Notes: generated by a model not told the origin, from the sequence alone. Counted from the stretch's first letter, positions 1-6,044 are shown. The stretch is DNA of 7,362 nucleotides from Chloroflexota bacterium (GCA_023381895.1 JAMCTA010000086.1:1-7362); one strand, 5' to 3'. Numbers and translations are program-made.

Positions 1-1
1 C

Positions 2-1501
2 ATGAGTGACGAGCGGCACGTCATTGCAGTAGATCTCGGGGCGTCGAGTGGTCGGGTGCTCCAGGCGTCGTGGGATGGTGAGCGCTTCCGGCTGCGAGAG
101 CTGCATCGCTTTGCCAATGGGGGACTGCGGGTTGGCCGGGCTCTCTACTGGGACATCCTAGGCATCTGGCGGGAAGTGCTCGCAGGGTTGGCACAAGCGG
201 TTCACGAAACACGGGGCCAGATCGAGAGTATCGGTCTGGATAGCTGGGCGGTGGACTTTGGCCTCCTCGACAACCAAGGTGAGCTCTTGAGTAACCCCCA
301 CCACTATCGTGACAGCCGCACGAATGGGATGACGGCTTGGGTGGATCAGCGCGTCGAGCGAGATGCGCTCTTTCAGCGCACTGGCATTCAGTCCATGCCC
401 ATCAACTCGCTGTACCAGCTTGCCGCGCTCGCTTCATCTGGCAGTAGCCAGCTGAAAGTAGCTCGTAAGTTCCTCATGATTCCGGATCTCTTGAACTTCT
501 GGCTGACTGGAGAAGCGGTCGGAGAGTATACGAACGCGACAACCACCATGTGTTTCGACTGCCGCAGGAAGGACTGGGCAAGCGACATTCTTAGCCGGCT
601 CGGACTATCTGCGGACATCTTCCCCCCTGTGGTTCAACCGGGAACGGTCCTCGGCGAGCTGTTGCCGTCGATTCGCCAAGAGCTCGGACTCTCTGCTTCG
701 CCGCGAGTGGTGGCACCGGGAACCCACGATACCGCGAGCGCTGTGGCCGCGGTGCCGCACCTCGACGGGAGCAGCGCGTATCTCAGTAGTGGAACGTGGA
801 GCCTCCTCGGAGTGGAGACTTACGATCCGGTGACTTCGAATGAGGCGCTGCGCTTCAACGTCACTAATGAAGGTGGTGTTGCGGGCACCATCCGTTTGCT
901 CAAGAACGTCACTGGCCTCTGGCTCCTGCAGGAATGCCAACGGCAGTGGCAGCGTCATGGGCTAGGGGCAGAGTGGGGTGATCTGCTTACTTGGGCGGCA
1001 AGCGCTCCACCGCTGCGTTCAGTCGTCGATCCTGATGCGCCCGACTTCACGCTTCCGGAGGATATGCCGAGTGCCATTCAAGGCTTCTGCCAGCGCACGG
1101 GGCAACGTCCTCCAGAGGCCACGGGCGAAATCGTGCGTTGCTGCCTTGACAGCCTTGCGCTCAAATACCGCTACGTTCTCGAAGGCCTGGAGGCGCTGAC
1201 CGGCAAGCACGTCGAGGTGCTGCGCGTGGTAGGAGGTGGAAGCCAGAATGCCCTCCTCTGTCAGCTCACTGCGGACGCTCTGCAGCGGCCCGTGGTCGCT
1301 GGTCCGGTCGAAGCTACGGCTCTCGGCAACGTTCTCGTGCAGTGTCTGAGTCTTGGCCTCTTGCCAAGCCTCGCCGCCGGGCGTGCAGCCGTGGCTCGCA
1401 GCTTCCCCGTACACACCTATGAGCCACACTTGCACGATGCAGAGGAATGGAATCGTGCCTACCAGCGCTTCACCAAGCTGATTGTAGCGCCTACCGCTTG
1501 A
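2..1501 (+). CDS. rhaB: Rhamnulokinase (FGGY carbohydrate kinase)
   Basis: The product (499 aa) should phosphorylate L-rhamnulose with ATP to L-rhamnulose 1-phosphate in the cytoplasm, the second step of the isomerase-kinase-aldolase rhamnose route. Visible motifs are the N-terminal phosphate-binding DLGASSGR (residues 11-18), GLDSWAVDFGLLD (78-90), HYRDSRT (101-107), APGTHDTASAVAAVP (238-252) with the expected catalytic base Asp243, SSGTWSLLG (262-270), and the C-terminal adenosine-binding GGGSQN (411-416) followed by GPVEATALGN (434-443). The length is normal for RhaB and both FGGY lobes are complete. The ATG begins at the second base of the window, so ribosome binding site and promoter are out of view; DERHVIAVDLG directly before the first motif makes this start plausible. 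The next gene downstream is convergent, so rhaB is the last gene of its transcript. L-fuculokinase is the nearest alternative, but the sequence reads as the RhaB subgroup. Confidence 0.92.
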   Translation: MSDERHVIAVDLGASSGRVLQASWDGERFRLRELHRFANGGLRVGRALYWDILGIWREVLAGLAQAVHETRGQIESIGLDSWAVDFGLLDNQGELLSNPHHYRDSRTNGMTAWVDQRVERDALFQRTGIQSMPINSLYQLAALASSGSSQLKVARKFLMIPDLLNFWLTGEAVGEYTNATTTMCFDCRRKDWASDILSRLGLSADIFPPVVQPGTVLGELLPSIRQELGLSASPRVVAPGTHDTASAVAAVPHLDGSSAYLSSGTWSLLGVETYDPVTSNEALRFNVTNEGGVAGTIRLLKNVTGLWLLQECQRQWQRHGLGAEWGDLLTWAASAPPLRSVVDPDAPDFTLPEDMPSAIQGFCQRTGQRPPEATGEIVRCCLDSLALKYRYVLEGLEALTGKHVEVLRVVGGGSQNALLCQLTADALQRPVVAGPVEATALGNVLVQCLSLGLLPSLAAGRAAVARSFPVHTYEPHLHDAEEWNRAYQRFTKLIVAPTA

Positions 1502-1769
1502 TGCTGAGATCGCTGCCTCTTCAACGCTTGCTCACGAAGTACCGGCTGGCGACCTCCTCGCGCATGCCTTTCAGGTTGAGATCTCCAGTGTCACCGCTCC
1601 ACTCCACGTGAGTCGCTGATCAGTAGCGGAGATCGTCTGGCCTCCGGTCATCCTGGCATCTTCTTTCTTGTTTATGGCCTGAGCCTACGATGGGGAATAA
1701 CTCCACAGTAACGCTTCAGTGGGGAGCGGTAGAAGCTATTCCCCACGTAAGTGTGCGCCGGTATTGTCG
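1502..1769. other. Intergenic region between convergent rhaB and sulfatase
   Basis: This 268-base gap lies between the 3' ends of two convergent genes, so it should contain terminators for both and needs no promoter. No convincing ORF is present. The only clear structure is the inverted repeat at 1688-1748, listed separately. A pyrimidine-rich run around 1660-1673 lacks a good preceding GC-rich stem, so I do not call it a terminator. Confidence 0.6.
1688..1748. terminator. Inverted repeat, possible bidirectional terminator
   Basis: TGGGGAATA (1691-1699) and TATTCCCCA (1737-1745) are perfect 9-base inverted copies. ACG (1687-1689) and CGT (1746-1748) extend the stem across a one-base bulge. 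Inside the 37-base loop, CTCCAC (1701-1706) can pair with GTGGGG (1719-1724), giving a nested hairpin. There is no strong T-run on either side, so it is not a textbook Rho-independent terminator. Its place between two convergent stop codons still makes a shared 3'-end structure the likeliest role. Confidence 0.4.
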
Positions 1770-3380
1770 CTATGCCCGAGTAGCTGAGCGCTGACCTGGG
1801 CGAGGCCTAATCTCCTCCCACGGCAGCACCCCGCAGCGCGATACCCAAGCCTCGAACTGATCGATCATGCTCTGGGAGATTTCTGGGTGGTCTGCGCTCA
1901 GGTTCTGGAGCTCCGTGCGGTCGTGCTGCATGTCGTAGAGCTCCCAGGGGTCGGCGAACTTCTTTACGAGCTTCCAGCGTCCGGAGCGGACGGCGCAGTT
2001 CCCTTCGTGTTCCCAGAACACGGGCTTTGCACGCTCCCAAGCGAGGTCGCCGGAGAGGAGCGACAAGAGGCTCTCCCCTTCGAGCGGCAAGGCAGGTCCA
2101 CCTATGGCCTGTGTCGGATAGGTGCCGTTCGCTGCGGCGAGAAACGTAGGCAAGACATCGATCAGGTGGCAGACGGAGTGACTGATGGCGCCCTCAGGAA
2201 TAGCATCGGGCCAGTGCACGATGCATGGTGTTGCGATGCCGCCCTCGTGCACCCAGTGTTTGTAGCGCCGGAAGGGAGTGTTGCTCGCGTTGGCCCAGGG
2301 AAGATCGTAGCTCATGTACGTGTCAGCCGTGCCAGGAGCTAGACCTTCGATGTTACCGATACGTACGGGATGTCCGTCGCGTGTGAGTGGAGGCGCTGAT
2401 GAGTTCGGTGCATCTTCACGGAGAAACTCCGCGCAGCCGCCGTTATCGGACAAGAAGAGCGTCAGCGTGTTTTCGGACGCGTGTTGCCGCTCGACAGCAG
2501 CGAGCACCTTACCAACAGCCGCATCCATACACTCCACTTGCGCAGCATAGACGGCCATGCGCTGGGCCTCCCAGCGTTGCCGGCCAAGGGAAAGGCTGTC
2601 CCAGGCGGAAGCAGTGGGATCGCGCGGAGAGAGCCCCCAGTTGGACTGGATGATCCCCAGCTCTTGGAGCCGGTTGAAGCGCTCCTGCCGGAGGGCATCC
2701 CATCCAGTGAGGTAGCGGTCTTGGTAGTGGGCTATGACGTCCGCAGGAGCCTGGAGAGGCCAGTGCGGTGCGGTGAAGGCTAGGTAGAGAAAGAAAGGAC
2801 GGTTCTCTACAGCCGTCTCGTCGATCATTCGCGCCGCTTCATCACCAATGGCTGTGGTGTAGTAGAAGCCGTCTCCATCCGGAGTGATGATCTCGTCGTC
2901 ACGCATCAGCGTATGAGGATTGTAGTAGCTTCCGGCGCCAGCGAGCGTGCCAAAGAAGCGATCGAACCCGCGCTGTCGTGGCGTCGGAAAGCCGGGCCTT
3001 CCCGGATGCCAGGTATCTGGATCGAGGCCGTACTGGCCGCCCACGTGCCATTTGCCGGACATCAGGGTGCGATAGCCGTTGGCGCGGAGCGCTTCCGCAA
3101 TAGTGACGCAGTGGTCGTTCAAGAATCCTTGATAGCCAGGTGCTCCGAGGTTGTTGACCATGTGCCCGACTCCGGCTTGCTGGGCGTACAGCCCGCTGAG
3201 CAGCGAGGCGCGAGTTGGACAGCAGCGCGCGCCGTTGTACATCTGGGTAAGACGGATACCGCGGGCAGCCAACCGGTCGAGATTGGGGGTGTGAATCTCG
3301 GATCCAAAAGCACCAATATCAGAAAAGCCCATGTCATCAACCAGGATGAGGATGATATTGGGTCTTGAGCCGTTTCCCAC
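1770..3380 (-). CDS. Sulfatase (arylsulfatase family, type I)
   Basis: This 536-aa formylglycine-dependent sulfatase should hydrolyse a sulfate ester from a sugar or aryl substrate. Metal ligands DD (Asp15-Asp16) lie in ILILVDDMG. The signature CCPTRASLLSG gives CxPxR with Cys53 as the predicted formylglycine precursor and Arg57 behind it. GKWHVGG (109-115) supplies Lys110 and His112, APHWPLQAP contains His206, SDNGG (311-315) supplies Asp312 and Asn313, and Lys374 lies in the RRYKHWVHEGG segment. The C-terminal WEHEGNCAVRSGRWKLV block is usual for the family. All expected catalytic positions are present and the length is normal. The protein begins MGNGSRPNIILILV with no signal peptide or lipobox, so it appears cytoplasmic and would need a formylglycine-generating enzyme, not seen here. 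The start is GTG, supported by AGGAGG four bases upstream; no ATG competes. The stop is TAG at 1770-1772. Substrate cannot be read from sequence; the nearby rhaB makes a sulfated rhamnose-containing sugar a reasonable guess. Confidence 0.93.
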   Translation of the reverse strand: MGNGSRPNIILILVDDMGFSDIGAFGSEIHTPNLDRLAARGIRLTQMYNGARCCPTRASLLSGLYAQQAGVGHMVNNLGAPGYQGFLNDHCVTIAEALRANGYRTLMSGKWHVGGQYGLDPDTWHPGRPGFPTPRQRGFDRFFGTLAGAGSYYNPHTLMRDDEIITPDGDGFYYTTAIGDEAARMIDETAVENRPFFLYLAFTAPHWPLQAPADVIAHYQDRYLTGWDALRQERFNRLQELGIIQSNWGLSPRDPTASAWDSLSLGRQRWEAQRMAVYAAQVECMDAAVGKVLAAVERQHASENTLTLFLSDNGGCAEFLREDAPNSSAPPLTRDGHPVRIGNIEGLAPGTADTYMSYDLPWANASNTPFRRYKHWVHEGGIATPCIVHWPDAIPEGAISHSVCHLIDVLPTFLAAANGTYPTQAIGGPALPLEGESLLSLLSGDLAWERAKPVFWEHEGNCAVRSGRWKLVKKFADPWELYDMQHDRTELQNLSADHPEISQSMIDQFEAWVSRCGVLPWEEIRPRPGQRSATRA

Positions 3381-3384
3381 GATA

Positions 3385-3390
3385 CCTCCT
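3385..3390 (-). promoter_or_regulatory. Ribosome binding site of the sulfatase gene
   Basis: The minus strand reads AGGAGG here, a perfect anti-SD match, four bases before the GTG start at 3380-3378. It decides the non-ATG start. The spacing is at the short end of the usual range. Confidence 0.75.
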
Positions 3391-3439
3391 AGGTAGAATT
3401 GTGCTGTGACTAGTGGCGCTTACGCTTCTAGCGATGGTA

Positions 3440-3460
3440 GCGACCCTGATCTCTGGTCGC
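3440..3460. repeat. Perfect inverted repeat in the sulfatase leader
   Basis: GCGACC (3440-3445) and GGTCGC (3455-3460) are perfect 6-base inverted copies around a 9-base spacer. In the sulfatase mRNA this would form a GC-rich hairpin about 60-80 bases before the GTG start. As DNA it could be an operator between the divergent sulfatase and tRNA-Gly genes. Confidence 0.4.
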
Positions 3461-3469
3461 AAGGAATGG

Positions 3470-3498
3470 GGGATACGGGAGTAGCACTCCAGTCACAA
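3470..3498 (-). promoter_or_regulatory. Weak candidate promoter of the sulfatase gene
   Basis: On the minus strand a TTGTGA -35 (3498-3493) and a TATCCC -10 (3475-3470) are separated by 17 bases, matching consensus at 4/6 and 3/6. It would overlap the proposed tRNA-Gly promoter face to face. Weak evidence, kept because no better candidate lies in the 139-base gap. Confidence 0.2.
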
Positions 3499-3509
3499 TC
3501 GGGTACACT
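3481..3509 (+). promoter_or_regulatory. Candidate promoter of tRNA-Gly
   Basis: A TACACT -10 (3504-3509, 4/6) lies 10 bases before the tRNA 5' end, with GTAGCA (3481-3486, 3/6) 17 bases further upstream. The -10 position fits a tRNA promoter with a very short leader, and the stretch between it and the tRNA is GC-rich. Confidence 0.4.
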
Positions 3510-3519
3510 GGTGATCCGC

Positions 3520-3593
3520 GCGGGAGTAGCTCAGCCTGGTAGAGCGCCTTCCTTCCAAGTAGGATGTCGCGGGTTCGAATCCCGTCTCCCGCT
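3520..3593 (+). tRNA. tRNA-Gly (anticodon TCC)
   Basis: A full cloverleaf can be drawn. Acceptor GCGGGAG (3520-3526) pairs with CTCCCGC (3586-3592), D-stem GCTC (3529-3532) with GAGC (3542-3545), and T-stem GCGGG (3569-3573) with CCCGT (3581-3585) around loop TTCGAAT. The anticodon loop CTTCCAA places TCC at 3554-3556, reading GGA and GGG. The anticodon stem CCTTC/GTAGG has one T-T mismatch at positions 30-40. Discriminator is T at 3593; CCA is not encoded (CTT follows), so it must be added after transcription. Confidence 0.93.
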
Positions 3594-3970
3594 CTTTTCC
3601 ATTTCCCCTCTGGAGTGCGGCGCCCTGCTTTCCCGTCGCCACGAAATCGTCCCAGCACAGCGTTGCACGACACCCTGACTGAACACGATTTCACTTTCCA
3701 GCGATGTCACTAAACCAGAACACAAATTCTCGACGAAGGAAAGTGGTGTGGTGTCCATTCGGCCATGAGCGTAACGTGGGTTGCGAAACGGCTGCCCTAT
3801 CAAGCGACGTCTTAATCTTGATGTTGGCAGTGGAATGATCCCTGGGGCCCGATCCACCTGCACACGGGCTTGTGCGGGGCGTTGCGAACCGAGTGCCGTG
3901 GAAAGACTTCTACAGGTCCAGGAGGCGAATGGGTGTGGTTGCGATCGGCTTCTCCAAGCCAGATTTGTAG
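3594..3970. other. Gene-free stretch between two convergent tRNA genes
   Basis: I find no credible gene in these 377 bases. Open frames crossing it on either strand run through the tRNA sequences themselves and have no recognisable protein content. GGCTT (3947-3951) and AAGCC (3956-3960) form a small 5-bp hairpin with a 4-base loop just past the 3' end of the minus-strand tRNA, without a T-run. After tRNA-Gly, a short TCTTTTCC run (3593-3600) is the only termination-like signal. Nothing else stands out. Confidence 0.55.
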
Positions 3971-4045
3971 TGGTGGCGGCGGCGGGATTCGAACCTGCGA
4001 CCAAGGGCTTATGAGTCCCCTGCTCTACCACTGAGCTACACCGCC
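3971..4045 (-). tRNA. tRNA with CAT anticodon (elongator Met or Ile2)
   Basis: On the minus strand acceptor GGCGGTG (4045-4039) pairs with CGCCGCC (3981-3975, one G-T wobble), followed by discriminator A and an encoded CCA (3973-3971). The D-arm is GCTC-AGTGGTA-GAGC, the T-arm is GCAGG-TTCGAAT-CCTGC, and the anticodon loop is CTCATAA with CAT at 4013-4011. It is not the initiator tRNA, because 1-72 is a normal G-C pair and the anticodon stem lacks three consecutive G-C pairs next to the loop. CAT can mean elongator Met or the lysidine-modified isoleucine tRNA reading ATA; sequence alone does not settle this. The anticodon stem GGGGA/GCCCT has an A-G mismatch at 31-39 and a G-T wobble at 27-43. 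Confidence 0.9.
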
Positions 4046-4072
4046 AGAGAAAGGTGCTCTGTCAGAGAGAGC

Positions 4073-4101
4073 AGTATAGCGAATCGCCTCAGGAGTGACA
4101 A
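4073..4101 (-). promoter_or_regulatory. Promoter of the CAT tRNA gene
   Basis: The minus strand reads TTGTCA (4101-4096), a 17-base spacer, then TATACT (4078-4073): 5/6 matches to both sigma70 boxes at ideal spacing. Transcription would begin about 20 bases before the tRNA. The short leader contains GCTCT and AGAGC, which can pair. This is the best promoter in the window. Confidence 0.65.
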
Positions 4102-4116
4102 AGGCCCACAGTCACT
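4094..4116. repeat. Inverted repeat over the tRNA -35 box and behind the ANTAR gene
   Basis: AGTGAC (4094-4099) and GTCACT (4111-4116) are perfect inverted copies around 11 bases; with a one-base bulge, flanking GG and CC add to the stem. It lies about 60 bases after the ANTAR regulator stop and covers the -35 box of the tRNA promoter. It may end the regulator transcript or be a protein site. There is no T-run after it. Confidence 0.35.
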
Positions 4117-4175
4117 TCCTCTGGCGCTCCCTCACGCCGCTGCAATCAACGCCGCTGACGCCCCGCTCTTGACTA

Positions 4176-4751
4176 CTACACGTCGCTGGCGAGAATGATC
4201 GCCTCACAGATCTCACGCATCGAGCGGCGTGAGTTCATAGCTATCTTCTGAATACGGTGATAGGCTTCGTTCTCGGTACACTTGTCGCGCTCCATGATGA
4301 TGCCTTTCGCCCGATCAAGCATCTTCCGAGTGGTGAGGTCGTTCTGTAACCGTTGGCGCTCCTGTTCCAACCGCTTGAGGTCCGAGGCACGAGCGACGGC
4401 AACCTCAATAGCCGGACGTAGCTCTGACTCCCGGAAGGGCTTGACGAGATAGCCAACAGCGCCAGCAGTCGTAGCCTCGTCCACCAGTTCTTTCTCGCTG
4501 TAGGCAGTGAGGAATAACACTGGAGCGACGGCCTCCTCGTTGAGCTCCTTCGCGGCCGTGACACCGTCTATCCCAGGGGGCATCTTGATGTCCATGAGCA
4601 CGAGGTCTGGCTTGGTCTCTCGGGCGAGACGGACCGCTTCCCGCCCGTCACTAGCTTCTCCGACGACCTCATAACCGAGAGATGCAAGCATCTCCTTGAG
4701 GTCCATGCGGATAATGGACTCATCGTCTGCGATAATGATTCTCGCTGCCAC
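4176..4751 (-). CDS. ANTAR-domain response regulator
   Basis: This 191-aa cytoplasmic protein is a two-component receiver joined to an RNA-binding ANTAR domain. Receiver (about 4-120): acidic pocket Asp9-Asp10 in IIIADDES, phospho-acceptor Asp54 in LVLMDIKMP, Thr82 in FLTAY and Lys104 in YLVKPF, so it is fully phosphorylatable. A coiled-coil-like linker rich in E, R, Q and L (about 122-142) leads to the ANTAR domain (about 143-188), with the characteristic LDRAKGIIMERDKCTENEAY (145-164) and a following helix around RIQKIAMNSRRSMREI. Known ANTAR response regulators act as antiterminators or translation regulators by dimerising on paired six-base-loop RNA hairpins. No histidine kinase is adjacent, so its input is unknown. 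The start is GTG (4751-4749), chosen because the receiver begins immediately after it; AGGA (4765-4762) lies 10 bases upstream. Two TAG codons in tandem end the frame. The overall form is that of the AmiR/NasT-like group, but the target genes cannot be assigned. Confidence 0.93.
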   Translation of the reverse strand: MAARIIIADDESIIRMDLKEMLASLGYEVVGEASDGREAVRLARETKPDLVLMDIKMPPGIDGVTAAKELNEEAVAPVLFLTAYSEKELVDEATTAGAVGYLVKPFRESELRPAIEVAVARASDLKRLEQERQRLQNDLTTRKMLDRAKGIIMERDKCTENEAYHRIQKIAMNSRRSMREICEAIILASDV

Positions 4752-4761
4752 GTTCTACTCG

Positions 4762-4838
4762 TCCTATTCCGGTGAAGCTCCAGGGCGAGTGGACAGCTAT
4801 GTCGGACCAGCGCGCTCTGGTCAAACCTCGCCGATAGG
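4762..4838 (-). promoter_or_regulatory. Structured leader of the ANTAR gene, candidate ANTAR RNA target
   Basis: The minus-strand mRNA can fold as nested helices. Hairpin 1 is GACCAG-AGCGCG-CTGGTC (4822-4805), a perfect 6-bp stem with a six-base loop. One base later, hairpin 2 is GAC-ATAGCT-GTC (4803-4792), a 3-bp stem with a six-base loop, or alternatively 4 bp with loop TAGC. Both hexaloops carry A at position 1 and G at position 4, the feature known for ANTAR-bound RNA. Outside them GGCGAG (4832-4827) can pair with CTCGCC (4789-4784). Outside that CCTAT (4838-4834) can pair with ATAGG (4767-4763), whose last bases overlap the AGGA ribosome binding site. Autoregulation is inference; the second stem is weak. 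Confidence 0.45.
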
Positions 4839-4890
4839 TGCTGGGCGTCGCACTGACGACAGTATACCTATACCAGTGGCCCCATCCGCC

Positions 4891-4919
4891 ATTATGCCGT
4901 CCGTCTCTCACAACGTCAG
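4891..4919 (-). promoter_or_regulatory. Candidate promoter of the ANTAR regulator gene
   Basis: On the minus strand CTGACG (4919-4914, 4/6) and CATAAT (4896-4891, 5/6) are spaced by 17 bases. Transcription from here would give a leader of roughly 130 bases that includes the whole paired-hairpin structure. A TATACT at 4866-4861 is a second possible -10 without a good -35. Confidence 0.45.
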
Positions 4920-4995
4920 GCAGAGGGCCATTGGCAGACTGACTCCGCAACAACTCTGGTGTTGGTGTGGGGGTTTCCGGCCGTCCGGAGTGAGA

Positions 4996-5025
4996 GGCTA
5001 CAGATCCCCGGAAGGACCTGTAGCC
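4996..5025 (-). terminator. Hairpin downstream of doxX
   Basis: GGCTACAG (4996-5003) and CTGTAGCC (5018-5025) are perfect 8-base inverted copies. After one mismatch, TCC (5005-5007) and GGA (5014-5016) continue the stem to a six-base loop. It lies about 50-80 bases beyond the doxX stop and upstream of the ANTAR promoter, so it probably ends the doxX transcript. It lacks a T-run on the minus strand. Confidence 0.4.
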
Positions 5026-5072
5026 CCCGATGCACTGCCCTTTTCCATGGCTGGAGTGACCACCACTTGACG

Positions 5073-5672
5073 TCACCGTGTTGCCGGTTGGGTCTGAGCT
5101 TGGCGGTCAAAGGCCTTACCGGGGCGTCCGGGAATGCCGAGCCAGGGGAGAGCGAAGTAGTCGAGGCCCCAGTAGCCAGCTATCTTCCACGCCAGGACAA
5201 TCCAGGTAGCGATGATGAAGAGTGCCGGGTTCGTGCTCACAGTGCCCGCGAGGAGAAAGTTGGCATTCATCAGCCCGCCAAAGAAAGCGGCGATCCCCGT
5301 AAAGAGACCAACGATGAGGCCGAGACCAACCAGGATCTCGCCGAAGGTGATGGCGTAGCTCCAGGCAGCGGCGTTCGGCAGGACCAGATGCTGCAGGAAC
5401 CATGCGTAGTACGGCTGTACGCTCGGATGGGGGCCGCTCGTTTTCGTCAAGGCTCCCTGGACGAATCCAGTCATTGATTTTCCAGCGACTGAGCCGACCC
5501 ATCCGGCCTCTGGACCGGTGAGTTTGCCCCAGCCTGCAGTGAACCACTGCCAGCCGACGTACACACGCAACACCAGCCAGAGTGGTGCAAGGCGCTTGTC
5601 AGCAAAGAGGAACGTGGCGATTGGTGGATCAGGAACCTGATGGTCCATCGACGACGTTCGAGCGGTTGTCAT
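5073..5672 (-). CDS. DoxX family integral membrane protein
   Basis: The product (199 aa) is a DoxX-type four-helix inner-membrane protein. Hydrophobic segments lie at about 30-47 (followed by the FTAGWGKLTGP turn), 102-123 (containing the typical GEILVGLGLIVGLF), 125-143 and 150-167. A 50-residue loop between the first two contains the AGKSMTGFVQG stretch. DoxX/DoxD relatives include the small subunit of thiosulfate:quinone oxidoreductase and uncharacterised respiratory or redox-associated proteins, so the specific function here is open. The frame extends 34 codons further upstream, but the chosen ATG (5672-5670) has AAGGAG seven bases before it, and the upstream residues show no family similarity. 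The C-terminal tail is hydrophilic and rich in Q, R and T. The gene stands alone, far from both neighbours. The preceding gene on this strand encodes a c-type cytochrome, which fits an electron-transfer setting without proving it. Confidence 0.88.
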   Translation of the reverse strand: MTTARTSSMDHQVPDPPIATFLFADKRLAPLWLVLRVYVGWQWFTAGWGKLTGPEAGWVGSVAGKSMTGFVQGALTKTSGPHPSVQPYYAWFLQHLVLPNAAAWSYAITFGEILVGLGLIVGLFTGIAAFFGGLMNANFLLAGTVSTNPALFIIATWIVLAWKIAGYWGLDYFALPWLGIPGRPGKAFDRQAQTQPATR

Positions 5673-5679
5673 TGAGGTG

Positions 5680-5685
5680 CTCCTT
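5680..5685 (-). promoter_or_regulatory. Ribosome binding site of doxX
   Basis: The minus strand reads AAGGAG seven bases before the ATG at 5672, which selects this internal start over the longer open frame beginning at 5774. Confidence 0.75.
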
Positions 5686-5912
5686 ATCTGCTTCCCTTGG
5701 AAACTGAGCGGTTGCACTCCGCATTGATATTCTCCCCGTGCGACGTCAGCAGTCACCTTGCGGTCTGTTAACATCCGGTAAATGGGCAGGCGCTAGAGGA
5801 CACGGGCACACACTCGTATGACGTGGTCCATAGTGGATAGTCGTGCCCTCGATTCTGCGAACACGAACTCTACACGGGGGCGGAGCTATGACTAACCTGA
5901 TAGAGGCAGAGT

Positions 5913-5940
5913 AGCAACTCTTTTATCTTAAAGAGTTGCT
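5913..5940. repeat. Perfect 11-bp palindrome, AT-rich
   Basis: AGCAACTCTTT (5913-5923) and AAAGAGTTGCT (5930-5940) are perfect inverted copies around the six bases TATCTT. On the plus strand it is followed by TGTCTTTG, a poor T-tract. It may be a terminator-like hairpin or a binding site for a dimeric regulator upstream of doxX. Confidence 0.5.
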
Positions 5941-5958
5941 TGTCTTTGCGCAAGGACA
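5941..5958. repeat. Second palindrome abutting the first
   Basis: TGTCTT (5941-5946) and AGGACA (5953-5958) pair with one G-T wobble around TGCGCA, itself self-complementary. It begins at the base after the preceding palindrome, giving a tandem pair. Confidence 0.3.
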
Positions 5959-6044
5959 GGCGTAAAGCACGGACTACATCAGGATGGATGAAAGGAAGAA
6001 AATCGGATCTTGAACTTGGACGAGTGCAATATCCGGTTGCCAAG

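Noticed and set aside
1887..3368. Several plus-strand frames of 78 to 151 codons opposite the sulfatase gene
   Set aside because: They are antisense shadows of a complete sulfatase with all catalytic motifs; they show no family content.
3406..4031. Open frames across the tRNA genes, with peptides such as GVAQPGRAPSFQVGCRGFES and VEQGTHKPLVAGSNPAAA
   Set aside because: These are the well-known false peptides produced by translating tRNA genes; they follow the two cloverleaf sequences and have no ribosome binding site.
3520..4045. The tRNA pair as an attachment site for an integrated element
   Set aside because: I found no second copy of either tRNA 3' end and no integrase or phage gene in the window.
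5068..5075. TGACGTCA palindrome at the doxX stop codon
   Set aside because: An eight-base palindrome is expected by chance at this scale, and it sits across the stop codon with no regulatory context.
5673..5774. 34-codon upstream extension of doxX
   Set aside because: No ribosome binding site is seen at that start, the residues lack DoxX character, and the internal ATG has AAGGAG at seven bases.
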